Part shown: positions 20,329 to 31,300 of the stretch, piece after piece | Layout: each line of letters begins with the position of its first letter | Numbering within the stretch: the first letter of the stretch is position 1 | Assembly (NCBI GenBank): GCA_964016885.1 | Contig: OZ024742.1 | Location: forward strand, 8,736,662 to 8,800,661 | Direction: 5' to 3' | DNA length: 64,000 nt | From: Eledone cirrhosa | Lineage: Eukaryota; Mollusca; Cephalopoda; Octopoda; Eledonidae | Made by a program: the position numbers and the translations under genes | Notes under the pieces: generated by a model | The model's input: only the letters and a program-made list of their open reading frames with translations | What the model was told of the DNA's origin: nothing | Databases searched by the model: none

Positions 20329-21263
20329 ACTTTCTTTTTATTTGCCATCAGGGTATCAAAAATTGGCGCGAGTACAATGGGGGGAGTTTACATAAAAAGG
20401 CGTCCTCAATAAGGAGGAGGCTATAACAAGATATAAAAATAATATGAGGCGCCTTGGGGAGTCGCCCCCCCCCCTCCCCGAAAAAGTGTGCAAGCCTTCT
20501 CCGCAGGAGCACAGATAGGGGGTGCTCCCTTGATCTTTCATCTTCCTCACCTATAGTCTGATGTAGAGTGAAGGCCCATTCACACGGGCCATTCTCGCCA
20601 CTTTCACCCATCTTTCATAGAAACGGCTGGGGTGCAGCACCTCTCTCTCCATCCTGATCCTTCTTCCGAAATGATATCGGAAGAAACGGACCAGTTGTTG
20701 GCCAGAGAGAAAGGTGTCTGACCTCAGTCCTTTCGGACGCGTCCACCATACAACCTCTTTCGCCATGGCTATTACGCACAGAAACACCGCCTATCTTTCG
20801 TTTTTGAAGAGGGGAGGCGGCTTGATTGTTACAATAGACTCGGTGGTCAACGGGATCGGTCCCACCCTTGATAGCAGTCGTTCGACATAGCCCCACAGAT
20901 CGGCAATGCCCAAGCAGTGTACCAGTGCGTGTGCAACGGTTTCCTTGTTGCACACGCATCTGGGACAGATCTTTTTCGAGGGGTCCCTACCCGGGCGCCC
21001 GTGTCTGTAGAGCCTTTCTCGAAAGGGCAAAGCCCCTCGGTAGCATTGACAGGCCAGGGACCTCTAGAAGTTATCCATGGGTCCCGGGCTGAATGTCCTA
21101 CCGAACAGGTTGGCCAGTTCGTCTTCCTCCATGCCTAGGGCTTCTCCGAGGGCGTCGTCGCACCCGCTAACCATCAGCCCTTTATAGAATGACGAGGTGG
21201 ATTCTCCACTGACAGCCGGGTCCGCCTGCCACAGAGCCGTGAGCGCTCGTGCACACTCAGTGT
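20329..21263 (-). mobile_element. Tx1/L1-like LINE, 5'-truncated copy D
   Basis: A minus-strand fragment of 0.93 kb holds the 3' UTR and the ORF2 C-terminus: CPRCVCNKETVAHALVHC, WWTRPKGLRSDTFLSG and FGRRIRMEREVLHPSRFYERW. The knuckle keeps its C-x2-C-x8-H-x4-C ligands. The 5' end breaks at GCACACTCAGTGT, just past the loop of the ORF2 hairpin, and then switches to the plus-orientation satellite. Like copy A it is frame-damaged at its 5' end. Confidence 0.9.
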
Positions 21264-21659
21264 CTATCTATGTATGTCTGTGTCTATCTATGTATGTATA
21301 TATGTGTCTATCTATGTATATATGTCTGTGTCCATCTATCTATGTATGTCTGCGTCTATCTATCTAAGTATGTCTGCGTCTATCTACGTATGTCTGTGTC
21401 TATCTATGTATGTCTGTGTCTATCTATGAATGTCTGTGTCTATCTATGAATGTCTGCGTCTATATATGTATGTCTGTGTCTATGTATGTCTGTGTCTATC
21501 TATGTATGTATGTATCTATCTATGTGTGTCTGCGTCAATATATGTATGTCCGAGTCTATCTATCTATGTTGTCTGTGTCTATATATGTATGTGTGTGTCT
21601 ATCTATGTATGTCTGTGTCTATCTATGTATGTATATATGTGTCTATCTATCTATGTATG
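21264..21659 (+). repeat. Left part of satellite array 1, upstream of LINE E
   Basis: It is made of the same TATCTATGTATGTCTG words as the array after 24327. LINE copy E therefore interrupts what was one array. Several units carry an extra TATC word. Confidence 0.9.
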
Positions 21660-21661
21660 TC

Positions 21662-24061
21662 CGAAGTAAAATACGTGCTCTAGGGAACGAGGGGACCAAA
21701 GCTGTTAGCTGGGCCCGCGTGACAGAGGCCAACAGTGGAACTAAATCCACCATCCGGTCTTTGCGAGACCTGGATGGACGGGCGATTCTTGAGCCTAAGC
21801 AGATGTGTGAGGCCTTTCAAAGGCACTTTGCCCGACTGTTCGGGAGGGGCGGGGAGCCGGTTGGGAACGTGGACTTCGGTCCATACCTCGACGGCCTGCC
21901 GCGCCTCTCGGACAGGGAGGCGAAGTCCTGCGAGGAGCCGATTTCGGCCGCTGAGATAGAGGACGTGCTGAGCCAATGCGGCAAACGCAAATCCCCGGGT
22001 CTCGATGGTCTTCCTTACGAATTATATCTAGCTATGCCGGACTTGTTCCCCGATCTCCTCGAGGCGGTCTACTGCAACTGGCAACAGAACGGGAGAATTC
22101 CCTGTACTGTGACCAAGGGCGTAGTCACGCTAGTGAGGAAGGACGAGAACAAGGGGGACGAAATAAGTAACTTCAGGCCCATAACACTGCTAAATACAGA
22201 GTTACAGATTTTGGCCAAGGTGCTAGCAAAGAGGTTGGCGCTTGTCGTGGGCAACCTGGTGGGAGATGCGCAGACATGCGCTATCCCGTCCAGGTCCATC
22301 CATGACAACCTCCACCTCATGCGATACATCATAGAGAGGGTTGGGAACGAACCCGGCTTTGGTGGGGCTCTGATCAACTTGGATCAATCTAAGGCGTTCG
22401 ATAGGGTCGACCATGGTTACCTGGATGCGGTGCTAGCGGCGGCAGGCTTCGGACCCGTTTTCAGGGGCTGGATCACTGCTATGCACAGCAGCCGCATCTG
22501 CTCTAGGGTCAAGGTGAACGGCTACCTCTCGGAGCCGTTCAAAATCGCGCGGTCCATCCGACAAGGGTGCCCTCTCTCCTCCCTTCTGTATGTATTGACT
22601 CTCGAGCCACTACTGCGGAAGTTGGAGTTGTTGCAGGGCATCCCTTTGGAACCGGGATTGCGGAAAGCGGTGTCGGCCTACGCCGATGACGTGACAGTAA
22701 TGGTGTCGACGGCCTCCGAAATCGAGGCGGTCGGCACCTTACTGGAGGAGTACGAAAAGTTCACAGGGGCTAAGCTGAACCGGGACAAGTCGATCGGTTT
22801 GCAACTCGGCACGTGGAGGGGCAGACGGATGCCCTCCGATAGCGTCGTCGGACGCTGGACGGAGGGCCCGGTGAAGTTGCTCGGGGTCTGGTTCGGACCG
22901 GACCTCCAGGTGGAGAAAAACTGGGCGGAGGTTACGAACAGAGTGTTTGCACTGACCCAGAAGTGGGCCAGTTGCAAACTATCCCTGAAAGGTCGGGCGG
23001 AGGTGGCGAACACCTACATAGCGTCCGTCATCTACTACCGCCTGACCGTAGTGCCCTGCCCAAGGGAAACCCTCACCAAGATGGAGCGCGCGCTCTTCCA
23101 ATTCCTTTGGAAGAGGCGGGCTCCTATGGTGAGGAGATCCATCTGCTGTCAACACCCTTCGAAAGGAGGGCTGGGGATGCCGTGGCTAATGATGCGTAAA
23201 CACGCATTAAGGCTACGGCACCTCTACGTATTCCTCACCGGACAACCGGTGTGGGCCTCGTTTGTGAGACGAACCTTTCCCAGACTCGTCTCACTCACCG
23301 AGCTGCAATCCTGGGTCAAGCAAAGACCGAGAAAACTGGGCGCCTGGCACACTGAGTGTGCCCAGGCGCTCACCGCCCTCTGGCAGGCGGATCCGGTTAT
23401 CAGTGGAGACTCCACCGCAACATTCTATAGAGGGCTGGTACGCAGCAGGTGCGACGACGCCCTCGGAGAAGCCCTAGACATGGAGGAGGACGAACTGGCC
23501 AGCCTTTTCGGTAGGACATTTAGCCCGGGACCTATGGACAACTTCCAGAAGTCCCTGGCCTGGCAGTGCTACCGAGGGGCTTTACCCGTTCGAGAAAGGC
23601 TCTACAGACACGGGCGCCCGGGTAGGGACCCCGCCAAAAAGATCTGTCCCAGATGCGTGTGCGACGAGGAAACCGTTGCACACGCATTAGTACACTGCTC
23701 GGGCGTAGCCGATCTGTGGGGCTATGTCGAACAACTGCTGTCAAGGGTGGGACCGATCCGGTTGACCACCGAGTCTATTGTAATGATCAAGCCGCCTCCC
23801 CCCTTCAAAGATGAAGCAGAGGCGGTGTTTCTGTGCGTAATAGCCATGGCGAAAGAGGTTGTATGGTGGACGCGTCTGAAAGGACTGAGGTCGGGCACCT
23901 TTCTCTCTGGCCAACAACTGGTCCGTTTCTTCCGATATCATTTCGGAAGAAGGATCAGGATGGAGAGAGAGGTGCTGCACCCCAGCCGTTTCTATGAAAG
24001 ATGGGTGAAAGTGGCGAGAATGGCCCGTGTGAATGGGCCTTCACTCTACATCAGACTATAG
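21662..24061 (+). CDS. ORF2 remainder of LINE E: reverse transcriptase and zinc knuckle
   Basis: An uninterrupted frame of about 800 codons, starting at the truncation point and ending at TAG 24059-24061. In order it shows AEIEDVLSQCGKRKSPGLDG (fingers), SNFRPITLLNTELQILAKVL, motif A LDQSKAFDRVDHGYLD (catalytic Asp codon 22382-22384), motif B RQGCPLSSLLYV, motif C YADDVTVMV (Asp codons 22685-22690), and a C-terminal knuckle CPRCVCDEETVAHALVHC (Cys 23645 and 23654, His 23681, Cys 23696). Full-length ORF2 in copy C is about 1140 codons, so roughly the first 340 (APE endonuclease and linker) are missing. It has no native start codon. The frame stays open upstream only because the satellite has no stops, which adds about 84 artificial residues from 21410. 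It is unlikely to be a working gene by itself. Confidence 0.85.
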   Translation, partial: RSKIRALGNEGTKAVSWARVTEANSGTKSTIRSLRDLDGRAILEPKQMCEAFQRHFARLFGRGGEPVGNVDFGPYLDGLPRLSDREAKSCEEPISAAEIEDVLSQCGKRKSPGLDGLPYELYLAMPDLFPDLLEAVYCNWQQNGRIPCTVTKGVVTLVRKDENKGDEISNFRPITLLNTELQILAKVLAKRLALVVGNLVGDAQTCAIPSRSIHDNLHLMRYIIERVGNEPGFGGALINLDQSKAFDRVDHGYLDAVLAAAGFGPVFRGWITAMHSSRICSRVKVNGYLSEPFKIARSIRQGCPLSSLLYVLTLEPLLRKLELLQGIPLEPGLRKAVSAYADDVTVMVSTASEIEAVGTLLEEYEKFTGAKLNRDKSIGLQLGTWRGRRMPSDSVVGRWTEGPVKLLGVWFGPDLQVEKNWAEVTNRVFALTQKWASCKLSLKGRAEVANTYIASVIYYRLTVVPCPRETLTKMERALFQFLWKRRAPMVRRSICCQHPSKGGLGMPWLMMRKHALRLRHLYVFLTGQPVWASFVRRTFPRLVSLTELQSWVKQRPRKLGAWHTECAQALTALWQADPVISGDSTATFYRGLVRSRCDDALGEALDMEEDELASLFGRTFSPGPMDNFQKSLAWQCYRGALPVRERLYRHGRPGRDPAKKICPRCVCDEETVAHALVHCSGVADLWGYVEQLLSRVGPIRLTTESIVMIKPPPPFKDEAEAVFLCVIAMAKEVVWWTRLKGLRSGTFLSGQQLVRFFRYHFGRRIRMEREVLHPSRFYERWVKVARMARVNGPSLYIRL
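23340..23369 (+). other. Strong hairpin inside LINE ORF2
   Basis: The arm GCGCCTGGCACAC (23340-23352) pairs with GTGTGCCCAGGCGC (23356-23369) across a TGA loop, with one bulged G. The equivalent place in copy C is nearly as symmetrical. The 5' ends of copies A and D lie in this structure. Confidence 0.75.
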
Positions 24062-24326
24062 GTGAGGAAGATGAAAGACCAAGGGAGCACCCCTTCTCTG
24101 TGCTCCTGAGGAGAAGGGTTGCACACTTTTTTCGGGGGTGTGTGCGACCCCCCAAGGCGCCTCCTCTCTATTGAGGATTTTGTTAAAAATTTTATTTTTT
24201 GTTATATCTTATTTTATTTTTATATTTTGTTATTGCCTTCTCCTTATTGAGGACGCCTTTTTGTGTAAACTCCCCCCTTTGTACTTGTCCCACTTTTGAT
24301 GCCCTAGTGGCAAATAAAAGAAATAT
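24062..24326 (+). other. 3' UTR of LINE E with stem-loops
   Basis: ACCCCTTCTC (24089-24098) pairs with GAGAAGGGTT (24111-24120). A GGGGGTGTGTGCGACCCCC segment forms a second possible stem near 24135-24155. Two similar words, CTATTGAGGA and CTTATTGAGGACGCC, follow, and an AATAAA lies about 10 bp before the end. Copies B, C and D share this layout. Structured 3' ends are commonly recognised by LINE reverse transcriptases; that role here is inferred. Confidence 0.7.
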
Positions 24327-25390
24327 ATCTATGTATGTCTGTGTCTAACTATCTATGTATGTCTGCGTCTATCTATCTATGTATGTCTGAGTCTATCTAT
24401 GTATGTCTGCGTCTATCTATATATGTATGTGTCTATCTATGTATGTATGTGTCTATCTATATATGTATGTCTGTGTCTATCTATCTATGTATGTATGAGT
24501 CTATCTATGTATGTATGTCAGTGTCTATCTATGTATGTCTGAGGCCATCTATCTATGTATGTCTGAGTCTATCTATATATGTCTGAGTCTATCTATGCAT
24601 GTTTGAGTCTATCTATCAATATATGTACGTGTCTATCTATGTATGTGTGTCTGAGTCTATCTATCTATGTATGTCTGAGTCTATCTATCTATGTCTGTCT
24701 GAATCTATCTATCTATGTATGTATGAGTCTATCTATGTATGTATGAGTCTATCTATCTATGTATTTCTGTGTCTATATATGTATGTATGAGTCCATCTAT
24801 CTATGTATGTCTGAGTCTATCTATGTATGTCTGAGTCTATCTATTTTGATATGTATGTGTCTATCTATGTATGTCTGTGTCTATCTATATATGTATATCT
24901 GAGTCTATCTATCTATGTATGTCTGTGTCTATCTATGTATGCATATCTGAGTCTATATATCTATGTATGTCTGAGTCTATCTATCTATTTATGCCTGTGT
25001 CTATCTATGGATGTATGAGTCTATCTATGTATGTCTGAGTCTATATATCTATGTATGTCTGAGTTTATCTATCTATGTATGTCTGAGTCTATCTATGTAT
25101 GTCTGAGTCTATCTATCTATGTATGTCTGTGTATATCTATGTATTTCTGAGTCTATCTATCTATGTGTGTCTGAGTCTATCGATGTATCTCTGAGTCTAT
25201 ATATCTATGTATGTCTGAGTCTATCTATCTATGTATGTCTGTGTTTATCTATCTATCTATGTCTGAGTCTATCTATGTATGTATGTGTCTATCTATCTAT
25301 GTATGTCTGTGTCTATCTCTGTATGTCTGAGTAAATCTATGTATGTTTGTGCTATCTATCTATGTATGTCTGATGCTACCTATGTATGTC
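24327..25390 (+). repeat. Satellite array 1, variable 20/24-bp section
   Basis: Units alternate between TGTCTATCTATGTATGTCTG and forms with one more TATC word. GAGTCTATC is common instead of GTGTCTATC. Unit length and sequence vary more than in the rest of the array, as expected at an array edge. Confidence 0.9.
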
Positions 25391-28300
25391 TGAGTCTATC
25401 TGTGTATGTCTTTGTCTATCTATGTATGTATGTGTCTATCTCTGTATGTCTGTGTCTATCTATGTATGTATGTGTCTATCTATGTATGTCTGTGTCTATC
25501 TATGTATGTATGTGTCTATCTCTGTATGCCTGTATCTATCTATGTATGTATATGTCTATCTATGTATGTCTGTGTCTATCTATGTATGTCTGTGTCTATC
25601 TCTGTATGTCTGAGTCTATCTTTGTATGTCTGTGTCTATCTATGTATGTCTGTATCTATATATGTATGCCTGTGTCTATCTAAGTATGTATGTGTCTATC
25701 TTTGTATGTATGTGTCTATCTATGTATGTATGTGTCTATCTATGTATGTCTGTGTCTATATATGTACGTCTGTGTCTATCTATGTATGTCTGTGTCTATC
25801 TCTGTATGTCTGTGTCTATCTATCTATGTATGTATGTGTCTATCTATGTATGTATGTGTCTATCTCTGTATGTCTGTGTCTATCTATCTATGTATGTTTG
25901 TGTCTATCTATGTATGTCTGTGTCTATCTCTGTATGCCTGCGTCTATCTCTGTATGTCTGTGTCTATCTATGTATGTATGTGTCTATCTCTGTATGTCTG
26001 TGTCTATCTATGTATGTATGTGTCTATCTATGTATGTATGTGTCTATCTCTGTATGTCTGTCTCTATTTATCTATGTATGTCTGTGTCTACCTATCTATG
26101 TATGTCTGTGTCTATCTATGTATCTCTGCGTCTATCTCTGTATGTCTGTGTCTATCTCTGTATGTCTGTGTCTATCTCTGTATGTCTGTCTCTATCTATG
26201 TATGAATGTCTGTATCTATCTATGTATGTCTGTGTCTATCTCTGTATGTCTATGTCTATCTATGTATGAATGTCTGTATCTATCTATGTATGTCTGTGTC
26301 TATCTCTGTATGTCAGTGTCTATCATGGTATGTCTGTGTCTATCTATCTATGTCTGTCTGTGTCTATCTCTGTATGTATGTGTCTATCTATGTATGTATG
26401 TCTGTATCTATCTATGTATGTCTGTGTCTATCTCTGTATGTCAGTGTCTATCATGGTATGTCTGTGTCTATCTATCTATGTATGTCTGTGTCTATCTCTG
26501 TATGTATGTGTCTATCTATGTATGTATGTCTGTATCTATCTCTGTATGTCTGTGTCTATCTTTGTATGTCTGTGTCTCTCTCTGTATGTCTGTGCTATCT
26601 ATATATGTATGTCTGTGTCTGTCTATCTATGTATGTCTGTGTCTATCTATGTATGTCTGTGTCTATTTCTGTATGTCTGAGTCTATCTTTGTATGTCTTT
26701 GTCTATCTATGTATGTCTGTGTATATCTTTGTATGTGTGTGTCTATCTCTGTATGTCTGTGTCTATCTATGTATGTCTGTGTTTATCTCTGTATGTCTGT
26801 GTCTATCTATCTATGTTGTCTGTGTCTATATATGTATGTCTGTGTCTGTCTATCTCTGCATGTCTGTGTCTATCTATGTATGTATGTCTGTATCTATCTA
26901 TGTATGTTTGATTCTATCTATGTATGTCTGTGTCTATCTATGTATGTCTGTGTCTATCTCTGTATGTCTGTGTCTATCTCTGTATGTCTGTGTCTATCTA
27001 TGTATGTCTGTGTCTACCTATGTATATCTGTTTATATCTATGTATGCCTGTGTCTATATATCTATGTCTGTGTCTATCACTGTATGTATGTGTCTATGTC
27101 TGTATGTCTGTGTCTATCTATGTATGTATGTGTCTATCTATGTATGTCTGCGTCTATCTCTGTATGTCTGTGTCTATCTATGTATGTCTGTGTCTATCTA
27201 TGTATGTCTGTGTCTATCTATGTATGTATGTGTCTATCTCTGTATGTCTGTGTCTGTCTATCTATGTATGTATGTGTCTATCTATGTATGTCTGTGTCTA
27301 TCTATGTATGCCTGTGTCTATCTATGTATGTCTGTGTCTATCTATGTATGTCTTTGTCTATCTATGTATGTCTGTGTCTATCTATGTATGTATGTGCTAT
27401 CTATTTATGTATGTTTCTATCTCTGTATGTTTGTGTCTATCTCTGTATGTCTGTGTCTCTCTCTGTATGTCTGTGTCTATCTCTGTATGTCTGTGTCTAT
27501 CTAAGTATGTCTGTGTCTATCTATGTATGTCTGTGTCTATCTATGTATATATGTGTCTATCTATGTATGTCTGTGGCTATCTATGTATCTCTGTGTCTAT
27601 CTATGTATGTCTGTGTCTATCTCTGTATGTCTATGTCTATCGATGCATATCTGTGTCTATCTATGTATGTATGTGTCTATCTATGTATGTCTGTATCTAT
27701 CTCTGTATGTCTGTGTCTATCTATGTATGTCTGTGTCTATATATGTACATCTGTGTCTATATATGTATGTATGTGTCTATCTATGTATGTCTGTGTCTAT
27801 CTATGTATCTCTGTGTCTATCTATGTATGTCTGTCTCTATCTCTGTATGTCTATGTCTATCTATGCATGTCTGTGTCTATCTATGTATGTATGTGTCTAT
27901 CTATGTATGTCTGTGTCTATCTCTGTATGTCTGTGTCTATCTACGTATGTCTGTGTCTATATATGTACATCCGTGTCTATATATGTATGTATGTGTCTAT
28001 CTCTGTATGTCTGTGTCTATCTCTGTATGTCTGTGTCTATATTTGTATGTCTGTGTCTATCTCTGTATGTCTGTGTCTATCTATGTATGTCTGTGTCTAT
28101 CTATGTATGCCTGTGTCTATCTATGTATGTATGGCTGTGTCTATCTCTGTATGTCTGTGTATATCTCTTTATGTCTGTGTCTATCTATGTATGTATGTGT
28201 CTATCGCTGTATGTCTGTGTCTATCTATGTATGTCTGTCTCTATCTGTGTATGTCTGTGTCTATCTATCTATGTATGTCTGTGTCTATCTATGTATGTAT

Positions 28301-31300
28301 GTGTCTATCTCTGTATGTCTGTGTCTATCTCTGTATGTATGTGTCTATCTCTGTATGTCTGTGTCTATCTCTGTATGTCTGTGTCTATATTTGTATGTCT
28401 GTCTCTATCTCTGTATGTCTGTGTCTATCTATGTATGTCTGTGTCTATCTATGTATGTATGTGTCTATCTATGTATGTCTGTGTCTATCTATGTATGTCT
28501 GTGTCTATCTATGTATGTATGTCTGTGTCTATCTATCTATGTTTGTGTCTATCTCTGTATGTCTGTGTCTATCTTTGTATGTCTGTGTCTATCTATGTAT
28601 GTATTGTCTATCTATATATGTATGTCTGTGTCTATCTCTGTATGTCTGTGTCTATATTTGTATGTCTGTGTCTATCTCTGTATGTCTGTGTCTATCTATG
28701 TATGTCTGTGTCTATCTATGTATGCCTGTGTCTATCTATGTATGTATGGCTGTGTCTATCTCTGTATGTCTGTGTCTATCTCTTTATGTCTGTGTCTATC
28801 TATGTATGTATGTGTCTATCGCTGTATGTCTGTGTCTATATATGTATGTATGTGTCTATCTCTGTATGTCTGTGTCTATCTCTGTATGTCTGTGTCTATA
28901 TTTGTATGTCTGTGTCTATCTCTGTATGTCTGTGTCTATCTATGTATGTCTGTGTCTATCTATGTATGCCTGTGTCTATCTATGTATGTATGGCTGTGTC
29001 TATCTCTGTATGTCTGTGTCCATCTCTTTATGTCTGTGTCTATCTATGTATGTATGTGTCTATCTATGTATGTCTGTGTCTATCTATGTATGTCTGTGTC
29101 TATCTATGTATGTCTGTGCTATCTATGTATGTATGTGTCTATCTATGTATCTCTGTGTCTATCTATGTATGTCTGTGTCTATCTATGTATGTATGTCTGT
29201 GTCTATCTATCTATGTTTGTGTCTATCTCTGTATGTCTGTGTCTATCTTTGTATGTCTGTGTCTATCTATGTATGTATTGTCTATCTATATATGTATGTC
29301 TGTGTCTATATATGTATGTCTGTGTCTATCTCTGTATCTCTGTGTCTATCTATGTATGTCTGTGTCTATCTATGTATGTATGTCTGTGTCTATCTATCTA
29401 TGTTTGTGTCTATCTCTGTATGTCTGTGTCTATCTCTGTATGTCCCTGTCTATCTCTGTATGTTTGTGTCTGTCTATCTATGTATGTCTGTGTCTATCTA
29501 TGTATTTCTGTGTCTATCTATGTATGTCTGTGTCTATCTATGTATGTCTGTGTCTGTCTATCTATGTATGCCTGTGTCTATCTATATATGTCTGTGTCTA
29601 TCTTTGTATGTCTGTGTCTATCTTTGTATGTCTGTGTCTATCTCTGTATGTCTGTGTCTATCTCTGTATGTCTGTGTCTATCTATCTATGTATGTGTCTA
29701 TCTCTGTATGTCTGTGTCTATCTATATATGTCTGTGTCTATTTCTGTATGTCTGAGTCTATCTTTGTATGTCTTTGTCTATCTATGTATCTCTGTGTCTA
29801 TCTATGCATGTCTGTGTCTATCTCTGTATGTCTGTGTCTATCTCTGTATGTATGTGTCTGTCTATCTATGTATGTATGTGTCTATCTATGTATATCTGTG
29901 TCTATCTATGTATGCCTGTGTCTATCTATGTATGTCTGTGTCTATCTATGTATGTCTGTGTCTATCTATGTATGTCTGTGTCTATCTATGTATGTATGTG
30001 CTATCTATTTATGTATGTTTCTATCTCTGTATGTTTGTGTCTATCTCTGTATGTCTGTGTCTATCTCTTTATGTCTGTGTCTATCTATGTATGTATGTGT
30101 CTATCTATGTATGTCTGTGTCTATCTATGTATGTCTGTGTCTATCTATGTATGTCTGTGCTATCTATGTATGTATGTGTCTATCTATGTATCTCTGTGTC
30201 TATCTATGTATGTCTGTGTCTATCTATGTATGTATGTCTGTGTCTATCTATCTATGTTTGTGTCTATCTCTGTATGTCTGTGTCTATCTTTGTATGTCTG
30301 TGTCTATCTATGTATGTATTGTCTATCTATATATGTATGTCTGTGTCTATATATGTATGTCTGTGTCTATCTCTGTATGTCCCTGTCTATCTCTGTATGT
30401 TTGTGTCTGTCTATCTATGTATGTCTGTGTCTATCTATGTATTTCTGTGTCTATCTATGTATGTCTGTGTCTATCTATGTATGTCTGTGTCTGTCTATCT
30501 ATGTATGCCTGTGTCTATCTATATATGTCTGTGTCTATCTTTGTATGTCTGTGTCTATATTTGTATGTCTGTGTCTATCTTTGTATGTCTGTGTCTATCT
30601 CTGTATGTCTGTGTCTATCTCTGTATGTCTGTGTCTATCTATCTATGTATGTGTCTATCTCTGTATGTCTGTGTCTATCTATATATGTCTGTGTCTATTT
30701 CTGTATGTCTGAGTCTATCTTTGTATGTCTTTGTCTATCTATGTATCTCTGTGTCTATCTATGCATGTCTGTGTCTATCTCTGTATGTCTGTGTCTATCT
30801 CTGTATGTATGTGTCTGTCTATCTATGTATGTATGTGTCTATCTATGTATGTCTGTGTCTATCTATGTATGCCTGTGTCTATCTATGTATGTATGTGTCT
30901 ATCTATGTATGTCTGTGTCTATCTATGTATGTCTGTGTCTATCTATGTATGTATGTGCTATCTATTTATGTATGTTTCTATCTCTGTATGTTTGTGTCTA
31001 TCTATGTATGTCTGTGTCTCTCTCTGTATGTCTGTGTCTATCTCTGTATGTCTGTGTCTATCTATGTATGTCTGTGTCTATCTATGTATGTCTGTGTCTA
31101 TCTATGTATATATGTGTCTATCTATGTATGTCTGTGTCTATCTATGTTTCTCTGTGTCTATCTATGTATGTCTGTGTCTATCTCTGTATGTCTATGTCTA
31201 TCTATGCATATCTGTGTCTATCTATGTATGTATGTGTCTATCTATGTATTTCTGTATCTATCTCTGTACGTCTGTGTCTATCTATGTATGTCTGTGTCTA

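Larger units (their letters stand above)
21660..24326 (+). mobile_element. Tx1/L1-like LINE, 5'-truncated copy E with intact ORF2 remainder
   Basis: It is inserted in satellite array 1. The 5' junction, at about 21658-21666, has GTCCGAAG shared between array and element. The 3' end, CAAATAAAAGAAATA, runs straight into TATCTATGTATG. It lacks the 5' UTR, ORF1 and the APE domain, as expected from incomplete reverse transcription, but has no lesion in the rest of ORF2. The lack of lesions makes it the youngest-looking of the five copies. Confidence 0.9.

Noticed and set aside
21660..24326. Copies D and E as a twin-primed (5'-inverted) single insertion
   Set aside because: Both have a complete 3' UTR, and 0.4 kb of satellite lies between them, so one insertion event with an inverted 5' part does not fit.
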